Shown here one piece after another: positions 11,229-23,000 of a stretch of 64,000 nucleotides of DNA. The stretch is taken from assembly GCF_026151205.1 (NCBI RefSeq), contig NC_087084.1, positions 7,055,394-7,119,393 of the forward strand. Direction: 5' to 3'. The DNA is from Bolinopsis microptera. Lineage: Eukaryota > Ctenophora > Tentaculata > Lobata > Bolinopsidae. Both the position numbers and the translations under genes were made by a program. Position 1 is the stretch's first letter. The number at the start of each line of letters is the position of its first letter. The notes beneath the pieces were generated by a model. It had not been told where the DNA came from. It did no database searches and saw only the letters and a list, made by a program, of their open reading frames with translations.

Positions 11229-11495
11229 GCGAGTAAGGTACATCAAAACTAGTAACTTTTGATGATCATGGAGAGCAAAGTACATAAAAATGGTAACTTT
11301 TGGTGACCCATGCGAATAAGGTACATTAAAAAATCGTTACTTTTGGTCAACATGGAGAGTAAGGTACAACAAAAATGGTAACATTTAGTGAACATGACAA
11401 GTAAGTACATCAAAAGTAGTAACTTTTGGTGATCATGGCGAGTAAGGTCATCAAAAGTAGTAACTTTTGGTGATCATAGCGAGTAAGGTACATCG
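11229..11495. repeat. Degenerate 41-bp minisatellite
   Basis: Six to seven imperfect copies of a unit of about 41 bases built from GCGAGTAAGGTACATCAAAA and TAGTAACTTTTGGTGATCATG. Copies differ by substitutions and small indels. It lies between the two zinc-finger gene families. Confidence 0.85.
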
Positions 11496-11951
11496 ACACA
11501 ACTGAGCTCTCGGAATGTCGTATAGTACCAGAATACACATTTAATATTTCAATTTGATATTTCGAAAGCAAAACATTCAAATCGTGAAAAATGGCGAAAA
11601 ATGGCGAAAGATTTTTATGGTGAATCGAGTTTTCAAATCGTAACATTTCACCATTTTTCAACATTGGAAACCCCCAAATATTCATACTCATTATTAATCA
11701 TATGGTATAATAGATTTAAACAAAGATATCGAAAAGAACCTTCAAAACCGAAGTACAACTAAAGAACTGATGTGACATTCAAATAGTTTTTCGCCGAAAT
11801 ATGTGTTCACTGAGGTTTAACAAGACTACTTCGATTAGGTGTGCAGAATGAACTTTGCTGGTGTTCAAAAAGATGCGACTACGTATAAGTTTTCCAAAAA
11901 ATTGTAAGTTTTTGGCCGAAATGAGTTATTTCTAGTTTCTAAAGTGAATAT
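11496..11951. other. No gene seen
   Basis: AT-rich spacer between the minisatellite and zinc-finger gene E. An open frame of 93 codons on the minus strand (11410-11691) has no protein-like features and overlaps the minisatellite. Confidence 0.5.
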
Positions 11952-12926
11952 TCACTCTAGATTGGAAGGGTGATATGATTTATAATCACACAAACTGCAA
12001 GAATAAGGTTTCTCCCTGGTGTGTGTCAGTTTGTGACGAGCAAGATCGCCCGACTGATTTGATTTATAATCACACAAACTACAAGAATGAGGTTTCTCCC
12101 CAGTGTGTGTCCGTTTGTGACGAGCAAGAGTGCTGGATCGACTCGCTTTATAATCACACAAACTGCAGGAATAAGGTTTCTCCCCGGTGTGTGTCAGTTT
12201 GTGAGAAGCAAGAGTGCTCGATTGATTTGATTTGTAATCACACAAACTGCAAGAATAACGTTTCTCCCTGGTGTGTGTCAGTTTGTGACGAGCAAGAGAG
12301 CTCGATTGATTTGATTTATAATCACACAAACTGCAAGAATAGGGTTTCTCCCCAGTGTGTGTCCGTTTGTGAGAAGCAAGATGGCTCGATCGACTTGCTT
12401 TGTAATCACACAAACTGCAAGAATATGTTTTCTCTCTGGTGTGTTTTTGTTTCTGTTTTTTCAACTTCTGTTTAGTCCCAGACGGAAAGGTTTCTCCAAT
12501 AGATAGAGTTTCAGCCTGAATACCACAATCAGACTCAGTAGGTATAGGAAAATAAGAAGACTTTCTTTTCGCAGGTATTACATTCGATGGTGTTAGCGCA
12601 AGATTACAGTTATTACACCAAAGTTCTTTATAGTCCAAAGGTTCATCATTAGGCGGTACATCACGGAAAATCCTGACATCCTCAATCTTTACAACTTCAC
12701 CTACTTGGTTGAAGTGTTCTGAACTAGCTTCAAGCTGATTACACAGCACGGCTTCAGCTTTCAGATTGTTACTTCCGTCGTCTTCCTCACATTTACAATT
12801 GCATACTGATGATGACCAGGTTGAAGTAGTGTTAACTTGTTGGTCGTCTGTCATCTCTTCTTTGATATCAATCCCCTCAAACCTTTCTGTTTTTAGAAGT
12901 GACATTCCTGATAAAAATGTTTGCAT
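11952..12926 (-). CDS. C2H2 zinc-finger protein, family 2, copy E (324 aa)
   Basis: A different zinc-finger family from copies A-D. The acidic N-terminus holds a SUMO-type IDIKEE motif and a CNC/CKCEEDDG stretch, then VKIEDV, a lone CNNCNLAL pair and a basic KQKLKKQKQKH segment. Six near-identical fingers follow (YSCSLCDYKASRSS or KSNQSS, ending H-x3-H) with classical TGEKPY or TREKPY linkers. The last finger is cut short (SYHPSNLE then stop), lacking both histidines. The near-identity of the fingers implies recent repeat expansion. Start taken at the first ATG (MQTFLSG); an internal start at MSLLKTERF is possible. Likely nuclear and DNA-binding; target unknown. Confidence 0.85.
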   Translation of the reverse strand: MQTFLSGMSLLKTERFEGIDIKEEMTDDQQVNTTSTWSSSVCNCKCEEDDGSNNLKAEAVLCNQLEASSEHFNQVGEVVKIEDVRIFRDVPPNDEPLDYKELWCNNCNLALTPSNVIPAKRKSSYFPIPTESDCGIQAETLSIGETFPSGTKQKLKKQKQKHTREKTYSCSLCDYKASRSSHLASHKRTHTGEKPYSCSLCDYKSNQSSSLARHKLTHTREKRYSCSLCDYKSNQSSTLASHKLTHTGEKPYSCSLCDYKASRSSTLARHKRTHTGEKPHSCSLCDYKSNQSGDLARHKLTHTREKPYSCSLCDYKSYHPSNLE

Positions 12927-13665
12927 ATCAATGTTCTTTACGTCTTAAGCGAACAGAATTAAAAATAACAAGATTATTTACTATAATTTGTAACGACTCA
13001 ATCATGAAAAATACCAAATAAATTATATATTCAAATTTGATTGAGCAATAAACCAAAAAGAGTACACTCTAAAGTTTGCAATATCGGTCAAATATTTGTT
13101 TGTGATAACCAACAAGATTTTGGAAGTTATCGACAATAATTGAAATTATCAGCGATAAAATGAAGTGAAACTGCTTGTGCTGATTTAAATAAGGATTTTC
13201 TTCCTTTTTCATACAATTCATTGGTTGCAAGATTTTACAACATTGTCTAATTTAGGTTGACTAAGTTAATAACTAAGTCAATAAAAGTTATCATTATCTC
13301 AAAATTCAACGTTTTTGTCATTGTCAAATAAAATCCCTACTTTCCATAGTAGTATAACAGAGCTTGATGATAAAGAGAAATTAAACATAACTGATTTTTA
13401 AGATTTCCTTGAACAAAGCTTTCAACTAGCAAGTTTCTACTAGTGTATTATAATTGGTAACTAATTTCAATCATCAAATTATTAAATAAAATATATTATA
13501 ATCAAGCCACAAATTGTAGTTATGAAAATTAACCAAAAGGAGAACAATCTCAAGTTTGCAATATCATTTAAATATATTTTCTGGGATGACCGACAAGATT
13601 TTGGTCATCAAAATTCTGTCCAAGTAAATTTATCAAACATACTCTATAATAATTTAATGTATTAA
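12927..13665. other. AT-rich spacer with an imperfect duplication
   Basis: No gene. Two related stretches, about 13048-13125 and 13527-13600, share AACCAAAA.GAG, AAGTTTGCAATATC and GACAAGATTTTGG, so the flanks of copies E and F are themselves duplicated. Confidence 0.5.
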
Positions 13666-15920
13666 CTAGCGAAATTCTTCTTCCGGAATTTCTCTCTCCC
13701 TGGTGTGTGTCTGTTTGTGAGAAGCGAGATTACCCGATCGATTTGATTTATAATCACACAAACTACAAGAATTTAAAGGTTTGTCCCCGGTGTGTGTCAG
13801 TTTGTGACGAGCAAGAGTGCTTGATCGACTTGCTTTGTAATCACACAAACTGCAAGAATAAGGTTTCTAACCAGTGTGTGTCTGTTTGATAGAAGCAAGA
13901 TTGCAAGAGTGATTTGATTTATAATCACACAAACTGCAAGAATAAGGTTTCTCCCCGGTGTGTGTCCGTTTGTGAGAAGCAAGATTGCCCGATTGATTTG
14001 ATTTATAATCACACAAACTACAAGAATTTAAAGGTTTGTCCCCGGTGTGTGTCAGTTTGTGACGAGCAAGAGTGCTTGATCGACTTGCTTTGTAATCACA
14101 CAAACTGCAAGAATAAGGTTTCTCCCCGGTGTGTGTCCGTTTGTGAGAAGCAAGATTGCTTGATCGATTTGGTTAGCAACACCAAATTTCTTGGTGTAGT
14201 AATTGATGAAAAACTTAGCTGGGGCCCACATATAGAATATCTAAGAAAAAAAATTAGATCCACTACAGGAGCACTTAACAGGATTAAACATTCAGTTCCA
14301 GGGGAACACTACCAAAAAATATACTCTGCATTATTGGAATCACATCTCGCTTACGGAATAAGTGTTTGGGGCTCAGCCCTCAAAGACCAACCAAACGATA
14401 AGCTGTTCATAACTCAGAAACGTTGTATAAGAATCCTTTTTGGAGACCTAAATGCATACCTCGACAAACATGCCACTTGTGCACGAGCCAGACCTTATAC
14501 AAAACAGAGGTTAGGAGCTGCTTTTTTCGAAAAAGAGCACACCAAGCCCATTTTTAATCGACTAAAATTGCTTACTGTTCAAAACTTGTACAAATACCAC
14601 TGTATATCTGAGATATTTCGAATTATGAAATTTCGCACTCCATACTCGTTGTATTGTACTATAGACTCATCAAAACGTGATACAAGCAATGTCATAATCC
14701 TCCCAAGAAAAACCAACACGTTTCTTTATATAGCCTCCAAATTGTGGAATAGCATACATAAACGGATTCTAAATGAGAATGGGGAAATCCTCACTACTTC
14801 TGTATCTTTGGTTAAATTACGCTGTAAAAGTATCATCCTGGGATCCCAATCCATCAACAATAATAACACCTGGACTTACCACAACTTTCACATCGCCCCT
14901 CACTCAGTCACATACCAAACCAGTTCATCACTCACTCACCAAATTGCCGACCCAATATCTATTGAAGTGGCGAAAAATTTCTAGACAAATGACAGATCGA
15001 TATTATTGCTGCAGCAGATACAAATACCAACATTATTATATTCCCAAACGTTTGAACCATTAAATTAACTAGGAAATTCAATCCTCAACTTAACTTTTAC
15101 TGTTTTAAACTGATATGATGATATTATTTTTTAACTTATTATTATTTTTACATACTCCTTCTTAGTGTGGTGACTTGGGGTCCATAAATATAACAATACA
15201 AGCTGATAAACCAAAAAGAACAACTGGGGTAGGTAGGTAGCCCTGGTGGGTGCGTAAACGTTACGGTCTGCTCTCTCCAAGATCAGCCTGCTTCTCCATT
15301 TTACCGTGAAGCCTAATTTCTAGTTTTTATAAATACAATGCAAGTGCAGGTTTACTAATCTTAATCAACTTAACAACTCAATAGCCCAAGTCACCATACC
15401 CGTAGTATATTCCATGGTAATAGAAAAAACTTTAATGTTTTTCAAATTGTTGCTATAATTGATTTAAATAAAAATTTGTTGTTTTCTTGAAAAAAAAATT
15501 TGTTGTTTTCTTGATTTGATTTATAATCACACAAACTACAAGAATTTAAAGGTTTCTCCCCGGTGTGTGTCAGTTTGTGATGAGCAAGAGTGCTCGATCG
15601 ACTTGCTTTGTAATCACACAAACTGCAAGAATAAGGTTTTTCTCCAGTGTGTGTCAGTTTGTGACGAGCAAGATGACCCGATTGATTTGATTTATAATGA
15701 GACAAACTGCAAGAATAGGGTTTCTCTCCTGTGTGTGTCAGTTTGTGACGAGCAACATCGCTCGATCGACTTGCTTTGTAATCACACAAACTGCAAGAAT
15801 AAGTTTTCTCTCCTGTGTGTTTTGTTTTTTTTTTTTTCAACTTATGTTTGATCCTAGACAGAGAGGTTTCTCCAGTAGATAGACTTTCAGCCAGAATAAC
15901 AAGAAGCAGAAATGGAATAT
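13666..15920 (-). pseudogene. Zinc-finger family 2, copy F, split by a LINE
   Basis: Second copy of the family of gene E, in two pieces: 15513-15920 (start of the array, preceded by AESLSTGET, homologous to AETLSIGET in E, and a KLKKKK basic segment) and 13666-14171 (rest of the array). Fingers are of the SCSLCDYKASRSSTLARH type, several with an LN insertion in the linker (GDKPLNSCSLC). Between the pieces sits an oppositely oriented LINE (14172-15512). The second piece contains an in-frame TAG at 13867-13869 where a linker glutamate is expected, then continues in the same frame to 13666. The N-terminal half is removed by another LINE (15921-17100). Clearly non-functional as a whole. Confidence 0.85.
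14172..15512 (+). mobile_element. 5'-truncated LINE, RT C-terminus only
   Basis: Plus-strand non-LTR element inserted into the finger array of copy F. The open frame to the stop at about 14984 encodes the C-terminal part of a reverse transcriptase polyprotein: KFLGVVIDEKLSWGPHIEYL, then HLAYGISVWG and CIRILFG, the usual post-RT thumb region. No catalytic FADD box is present because of the 5' truncation. The 3' region (15000-15512) is non-coding and ends in a doubled A-run followed by TTTGTTGTTTTCTTG. The zinc-finger sequence resumes at TTGATTTGATTTATAATC. Confidence 0.85.
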
Positions 15921-17100
15921 TATTATTATTATTGAACACGGGCAATATTCTGTATTTTTGATCCTTGTGTGTACGACTTACTCGAATTAGGGTGGCTTCA
16001 GCGTCCGAACAGAAATAGTCTTCTTCCAAATCTGTCTATCCAGCATGAGTTTGTTAATCTCTTTGCTGTTGTCAAGCCCCGTGTCCTTCCGAAGGATGTC
16101 AATGTATGTGAGATATGGTCTTCCCCTTCGACGATGTCCTTGAAGGGGTTCCCAGAAGAGAAGTTGATGACTCAATAGTTCTTCATGTCTAGCTAAATGA
16201 CCTGCGAGTCTCATCCTCCGTGCAGCTATCTTATCAGATGCTCTGATGAGGTGTCCATACACCTTGGCGTTAGTCTGCCGCTCTTTCCAGTCAATGTTCA
16301 GTGCCATCCTCAGCATTCTCGTATAACATCCATCAATACGTTTTGCGAGGGTCTGACTGACAGTCCATGTTTCAGAGCCATATAGAAGGATAGACTCGAC
16401 TGTAGCCAGGAACAGTCATATCTTGAGATCTCTACGCATATCCGACTTCCATACAAGCTTCATCTGGTGACACGCTCCCCATGCCTTAGCTTTCCTCACT
16501 TCGAAGTCCTTCTCCGAACTCTTCATTCTACTACCCAAATATACGAAGTCATCGACTTTCTCAATGTTCTTCCCACTCCCAGCAACCAGAGTCGGGTTAT
16601 CATCATCTCTTATGTTGATTCCCATGTACTTAGTTTTCCCCTCGTTGAGGTGGAGTTCAACTGAGTTGGCCGCCAGTTCCAGACTCCTGAGGAAATCTTG
16701 TGCCTCCGCAACACTATCTGTTATAAGAGCAAGGTTGTCAGCAAAGTCTGCATCAGTGACCTTGACTGCCGGATAGCGACGGCTTCTTCTAGGATATAGA
16801 GTAAACCCAAAGTCCCTACCCTCTAGGGATACCCTCATAAAGTAGTCAATTACGATTATGAATAGGTAGGGCGCCAAAGTGTCTCCCTGCATCACTCCTG
16901 CTACAATGAAGAATGCTTCACTCAGACCATCCTCGGTAATCACACGAGCAAATGTATCTGCATACATTCTTTGTATCAAGCCTACAATCTCCTTGGGAAT
17001 TCCATATGCCAGGAGGATCTTCATGAGGAGTCCATGGTGCACGCTGTCGAATGCCTTCTTGAAATCAATGAAGAGCATTACCGCGGTCAGAGTAACGGAA
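15921..17100 (-). mobile_element. LINE relic, RT and C-terminus, one stop
   Basis: Minus-strand reverse transcriptase of another non-LTR clade. Recognisable blocks: LFIDFKKAFDSVHH, GVMQGDTLAPYLF, DADFADNLAL, LGSRMKSS, LLYGSETWT and, at the C-terminus, RRMRLAGHLARHEEL and GRPYLTYIDILRKDTGL. The frame from about 17078 to 15987 has one in-frame TGA (16416-16418). The 5' end is truncated before the first RT motifs. The 3' end runs into an AAT repeat near 15921, likely the element tail. It has replaced or cut off the N-terminal half of zinc-finger copy F. Confidence 0.85.
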
Positions 17101-17258
17101 TTTTAATCGCGCATAGATGATATTTCAACCATAGACATGGGCCACAGAGTTTTTACAGTTGTTCGTTTAAAGTACAAGAGTGTATCAAAACACCAAATCA
17201 TTATTACTGATAAAATTATGTAAGATAAAGCATATTTAATTTAAACATTTTTACTCAC

Positions 17259-17358
17259 AAAAGACGCGTTGGGCAGTCCTACTCTTGTCTCGTAAAAGGT
17301 ATTTCCTGATCTCTGCATGAGGAGTATCTTCGGTAGGATTCTTACTTGTAGAATCCAT
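17259..17358 (-). CDS. Candidate first coding exon, unidentified
   Basis: An ATG at 17356-17358 opens 33 codons beginning MDSTSKNPTEDTPHAEIRKY and including RDKSRTAQRVF, ending at a good donor (TTTT|GTGAGT, minus strand). Composition and donor look like a genuine first exon. It is oriented away from the armadillo-like gene at 18914, so 17.36-18.9 kb could be a divergent promoter region. Downstream exons would lie beyond the LINE relic at 15.9-17.1 kb; I cannot see them. I do not recognise the protein. Confidence 0.35.
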
Positions 17359-17799
17359 CTTTAAAGTACAAAGCACTTTACATTCTACAAATTTCGTACT
17401 ATCAATATTAATATTTAAAAGTAAAACTAATATTAAACTTTATATTATATTATATTATCATATCTTTTGAAAGACCGTAGAGAGTTGCACCGATTTGCAC
17501 AATGACATTCAATACGTCAACAGCAGATTCACCGTATTTCAATTCGGTCGACATGCTGCTCGTCGTCCTAATATGAATACCAGCCGATTCGATTTAACGG
17601 TAAAGTTAAACACAGTCAGAACGTTAAATATTATTGACGAAATGGTGTAGCGCTCGATTCTACAGAAAGATTTCTGCCTAGCGTTTGAAAATGCGCGGCG
17701 TGGCAAATTATAAAACGTGATCAGTTATGTATTAACATTTAAATGTTTTGATAGAAACTATGTGACACATGTTTCGCGCTAAAAGTGGCATGCAACGTA

Positions 17800-17950
17800 T
17801 GTCAACAAACTATAAGGAGTGATACTTGTATCATCATATTGCATCATCATATTATAAATTATTTGTTTCAAGACCGTCGACGAGTCCAACTCGGCGCGCG
17901 TCTTGGTTGCTGGTAGGTTGTAAACCTACAAGGTTGAATAAGCTTTAGGT
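17800..17950. repeat. GC-rich dispersed repeat, copy 1
   Basis: Contains GACGAGTCCAACTCGGCG, then CGCG, a CTGGTAGGTT box and AAACCTACAA, preceded by GAGTGATACT. The reverse complement of the same blocks is at about 59385-59480. The core CGAG-N5-CTCG can form a small hairpin. GC-rich within AT-rich surroundings, non-coding, probably part of a mobile element. Confidence 0.7.
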
Positions 17951-18164
17951 GGCGTATTATAGCAATTTAGCAATAGCAATTTACATATTACCAATAATCA
18001 ATAATATGATTAAATGTAATTTTGAATTAAAATTATTTTGATGTGCTCAAAAAATTTTATTTTGTAATTGTATTGCGCGACCTCAAATTTTATTTAAAAG
18101 CTATTTTCAACTAATCATGATAAAAATAAATAATGTAAAACATAAAAAAATATATCAAAAAGTA

Positions 18165-18528
18165 CCCAGCAAACCTTACTGGCTAGCGATATTACTACAG
18201 GGTGATCGCCTTTTCACAGCATGTTGAACTCCGCGCGCGCTCGCTAGTTCATTGCATTTGCACGCTTCAAATAGTCCAAGAATGCAATTGTACCGCGTAC
18301 CACGTGATACGATTCAGCCAATCAGAGAACAACAATCTGCAAAGTTAAAGCTACGCAGTTTTATAAGGCCTAAAATATGACTTTTCGCGATAATTCAAAA
18401 TCTACGTTGTTTTCAATTTTCCCCCTGGGGGAAACGTTATTTTTGCGAAACGAACATTTTGCAAAAAACCGGAAGACGCTATCTCTTTTACTTTCAAAGT
18501 TAGGCTCCAGCCAGTAAGGTTTCCTGGG
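18165..18528. mobile_element. 364-bp MITE with TA target duplication
   Basis: Terminal inverted repeats of about 20 bases (CCCAGCAAACCTTACTGGCT at the left, with the complement at the right differing by one base) bounded on both sides by TA (18163-18164 and 18529-18530). No coding capacity. The TA duplication fits a Tc1/mariner-type non-autonomous element. It lies about 400 bases upstream of the gene at 18914 and contains CACGTG and CCAATCAG motifs. Confidence 0.8.
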
Positions 18529-18913
18529 TAATATTTGTGTTCACTATAACTCTTAATTATAATTTAAATACAATTTAGTTTTTCAACTCAAATTCAATAA
18601 AAACACTTAAAATTATTAAATAAAACAATAAACAAAAATATTATTTACAATCTGTAAAAGGTAATACCATAAATTGTTTTCGATATTAACATATATGTGA
18701 TTAGTACATATGTGATAATATGTTGATTTTAGTGAAAGTTGTAGTTACAACTGCGCCGCGCATGGCTTCACGACAGGTTTACCATGGCATTCGTTGTCGG
18801 TTATGCGGAGGAGCTTAACAACCAGCTCGCGATTGAGCTGATGTTCGTATCGAAAACACTTTGTTTACTGTTTAAGTGCTACTGTACTATCGAAACTCTG
18901 TAACTGGTTTGAT

Positions 18914-19684
18914 ATGTTACATCTAGTGATTTTCGGTCTTGGTACAATCTTTATAATTAGTACTCTAGTGATTGCTATGGTCTTCAAGAGGAACTCCGTA
19001 GCGAGCGAACAGACCGGAAGGCCATCCACCCATGGCCATGGCGGAATGGGTCAAAGAATGAGTGAAAGTGCCAAGCGATTATCTGTTGGTTTTATTGGTT
19101 TAATCAACAAAGCTTACCACGCTCGCAGTCCGGAACCCGATTACAGTGCTGTGGATTTCTTCAGTAATCCTCTCAAATCCCATATCTCTGATGCTGTTTC
19201 ACTGCTCCGGCACCCCCTTTCAACTGAGCAACTCATCACGGCTATCCGAGCCTTGGGGCATATCTCAGTAACCGGAGGAAACGAAACATCCGGCTACATC
19301 GGAAAATTTATCATACCCGACTTGTCTGCAAAACTTCGAAATCCAGACGAGCTGTATGAAGTTAAACTCGCTATAATCGAAGCAATATCAGAAATGTGTG
19401 CATACTGTATGAAAGACAACCAAGATTTATGTAACGAATACGGGATCCTGCTTTACCTCATAGAGGGCCTACAAGCTCACACAAACAACAAAGAGTTGCT
19501 GATGAGGCAGTGGTGCGCCCATGCTTTGTATTACTGCATGGCCGATCACGTGGCTAACAAACAGTACACTTTGAACTATAACATCTGGATCAATCTCAAG
19601 AACTTGACCCTTTACATGCACCCAGATGAAACGATGTGGGAGTTTAATGATGCTGAAATGCTTCTAGAGATGCTGAGAAGATAA
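18914..19684 (+). CDS. Armadillo-like helical protein with N-terminal membrane segment (256 aa)
   Basis: Intact single-exon gene. Residues about 3-24 form a hydrophobic segment (LVIFGLGTIFIISTLVIAMV), followed by a basic, flexible stretch, so the protein is probably membrane-anchored by its N-terminus. From about residue 75 to the end it is helix-rich with armadillo-like spacing (AIRALGHISVTGGNETSGYI, LAIIEAISEMCAYCM, LRMQWC-like LLMRQWCAHALYYCM). This resembles ARMH2-type armadillo-like helical domain proteins, but the match is from memory of the fold and tentative. First ATG of the frame used; AATAAA at 19753-19758 is a likely poly-A signal. No close neighbour on the same strand except EFHC2, 340 bases downstream. 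Confidence 0.8.
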   Translation: MLHLVIFGLGTIFIISTLVIAMVFKRNSVASEQTGRPSTHGHGGMGQRMSESAKRLSVGFIGLINKAYHARSPEPDYSAVDFFSNPLKSHISDAVSLLRHPLSTEQLITAIRALGHISVTGGNETSGYIGKFIIPDLSAKLRNPDELYEVKLAIIEAISEMCAYCMKDNQDLCNEYGILLYLIEGLQAHTNNKELLMRQWCAHALYYCMADHVANKQYTLNYNIWINLKNLTLYMHPDETMWEFNDAEMLLEMLRR

Positions 19685-20025
19685 TATCACTAATACGTGA
19701 ATCCATAAGTTCATTATTGGGAAATGAACAGATAATTTCACCCTTAACTATAAATAAACTGATACAATAGATAAAATGAACAATAACGCATTCTTAAAAT
19801 CAGGATAGAATAAGTTCATTATTTATATCATTTTACAAATTCATATCACATAATACACCCAATCGTCTCAATTGTCAATCATTAGCATTTCACAAGTATT
19901 ACAGCTACAACCATGTCACGGTTTAACATTTCAACATGTCGCACACATTCACTCAAAAATCACTTGTAATCTTTTGTCATATATCCTGTGCTATCTAAGT
20001 TTTTACTGACTATTTCTATCTAAGG

Positions 20026-23000
20026 ATGGCGCTCCCGTTTCTTCCGGGACATTCCACCAACTCCAACGTAAGTACATGATACTGAATTTGAAAGAGTTTA
20101 AATCATTCAAAAATCATAGATCCATCAAAAGGTGCTGCTCTATCGTCTTAACCATAATTTCTATATCAGCTTGGAGTGGATAACTTCCGAAAGCCTCATG
20201 CATTCGATATGCGAAACGGAGTCCCCGTATTTGTCGGTGAAGAAAAGGCAGGCATTGGAGGTGAGCAACAATGATATCAAGTTTATTCGTTAATCCACTG
20301 GTTATAATCGTATTCGAGCAGATATTTTTGCATCTAGGATATCTTTATCCTGCACAAAAACATCTACAAATACTGGTATTATTATGCAAAAGTAACGACC
20401 AGTTTGCCTATTTTGATAGGGCTGAACTACGTGCCTATTCACCGGTGCTATCCCGCTACTGAACAGTACTGCAGCTTTTGCCTGCTGACTTTCGTCCCTG
20501 GGCCAGTACGCTGCTAACTATCAACCTGGACCCCTCAAGCTACCGAGAGGAGCCCATATTGGCACCGATCTTAGCGTGGACACCAGCTCAACATAGCACA
20601 GCGCAGCCCAGAACTCCCTATCTCAAGACATTCCAGCCGTTAACGCCTTCAAGTAGCTGGATTACAGGCTCACGCCACAGAGCCCGGCTATTGAAGAGGA
20701 AATATGAGATGTTTAAAGTGATGAATTAGAGTGATTATTCCTTATATGGAATAATGCGGAGACTGTTGTGTGCTCACTTTCTCTGCAGCAGTGACTGACT
20801 AATTTATCATATCTTGCCTTGTGCAATGTGCACACGTTAATATACGTTAGTTTTTATATAGTTCTGTCTTCTGACCACTGCTTCTGCTTGACACTTTTCT
20901 TTGCTTGTCACTGCTTGTCACTGGTCATTGCATCGTAATTTCACAGTTGAAGGCCCATGGCCTGGGGAGTGTCAAAACGTCCAACTGATATGCAAAGTTA
21001 CTACGAAATGGCAGCCCCTGATAGCTGAGCATCATAAACGCTAATCACTGGCTGTCACTGGAGCTGTCATTGGTTGTTATATATTGTCACAGATTCAACA
21101 GACACGGTCTCCTAAGAGAATGTTCCTTCCGGAAGATTCCTTGGCTTCGTTTCTGTGCTACATGTTTGAACTGAAGGACCCTGTATAGTAGTAGGTAAAT
21201 TCACATCTTAGACCCGATTGTGAATCCTCCTCTAAACTGAATCACTCTCCAGGTAAAGCTCTTCCGGGACAGAAGATCCCTCCCAAGTCTAAGATAGTCC
21301 CCAACGGAGCCGGACAGCCAGCCCCCTCCTGGGTGGTTCACGACCGGCAGGTTCTTCGTTTCAGTGCTTTCTTCCAGGAGGCAGTGCACGAGAAGAGGGA
21401 GGAGAAGTACAGGATCAGAAAGTGAGTTTTTGTGTAATCGTAAATTTAGTGTTTTCGTGTTTCTCTTGGGTAGTAAGGTGATAGAATAATGACGAACTCT
21501 TTACTTAAAATTCGGCAAATTTATTATTCAAAAAAAGTAATTTGTATTTATCTAAGAATTATGTACAGCCACATAAAATCAACACCTCACCCTAGTTGCA
21601 CGATACTCTACTACCTGGAAGACGACAGTATCCAAGTCAACGAAGCCCGTCAGGAAAACAGCGGTATTCCTCAAGGAACGCTGATACGCCGACACCGCAT
21701 CTCCCAGCCACCACCAAACGACGATCAGTTCTACACAGTGGAGGCGTTTAATGTTGGCAACGCGGTTACTCTTTACGGCAGAAACTTCACCATCAAGGTA
21801 CTTTAGTCTGAAACTGGTGTTTTGATACATGCTGGATAGGCCACATTTTTGTGGCTCCTAAAATGATCAATATTTGTTTGAAATATCAATCTGTTCTTTG
21901 GTTCATAGTTCATTCTTCGGTTCATAGTTCATACACTGTATATATTAACACACTTCATCCCACAGGACTGTGACGAGTTCACCCGTAACTTCCTAACTAA
22001 AACAGGAGCTAAAGTACCGGTGGCAATGTCCACTGAACCTGCTGATCCTTACTTTGTACACAGGAAGAACCAAGCTGCCACCATGCAGCCTCATAGGCCT
22101 TACGAGAAGTGTGATACACTCAAACAGGTTAAGAAAACTTCCTCTTCCATTATCTGTGCTTTTTCCCGTTTAGTATTCCTTTCTCTTTTTAAATCATCCG
22201 CCCTGTTTGTTTTGTTTTTGGAAATATCATGTACTTTTCAGCTTTGATTATCTGAAAGTCAGAATGAAAAAAATTAAAAATAATCATAACATTAAAAATT
22301 AAGTTGCACTAATATTGCACTAAAGTTGCACTGATATTGCACTAATATTGCACTAAAGTTGCACTAATATTGCATCGCTGTTGTATAACATTTCCACTTT
22401 CCAGTTCCTGGACAACGACAGAAAAGTACTGCGATTCTACTGCATCTGGGATAACTCTAGCGAGATGTTCGGAGATGTTAGGGAACTTGTCCTCCACTAC
22501 TTCCTAGCTGATGATACTATCGAGATACGCGAGGTGATCAGAGCTAACTCCGGCAGGGACGCCGCTCCTAAGTTCTTGAGGAGGAGTAAGGTTCCTAAGG
22601 TAAGAGTGACGAGGAAATTGGGCTGTTACACTATTTGCTCGACTTTTAGTTGATGGGATATTGTCGATACCAACTTATATATGAGTTGTATTTTCTATAT
22701 GAATGCCCATTGCCCTATCGAGAAGAACAATGTGCATCATGTGCCTTTATCATGTGCCTTTATGCTGTTTATAATAATAACTGTTTGCACGTGCAGGAAG
22801 TAGGCGCGCTGCACAAGCCCGGTGAAATAACAGAGCGAACAATCCTGAACGTATTCGGCCCCATGGGACACGGAGGACGATACATCCTGGACTCTCTAAA
22901 AACAGGAGCTGTGGACAAGTCCTGTTACACTGATGCTGATCTGACTATTGGAGCTAAGGTTAACGTGTGGGGCAGGGAGGTGACGGTCTGTGATATGGAC

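Noticed and set aside
11975-14160. Cys/Asn-rich plus-strand open frames (SVCDEQ, NHTNCKNKVSP repeats)
   Set aside because: They are the exact antisense of the zinc-finger arrays of copies E and F; the periodicity comes from the 84-base finger repeat.
17880-17935. Hammerhead ribozyme in the GC-rich dispersed repeat
   Set aside because: There is a GACGAGTCC stretch and a stem, but neither CTGANGA nor GAAA core motifs are present.
20641-20700. Alu-like sequence suggesting human contamination
   Set aside because: Similarity continues through the S domain of 7SL, absent from Alu, and differs from the human sequence throughout, so it is the organism's own SRP RNA.
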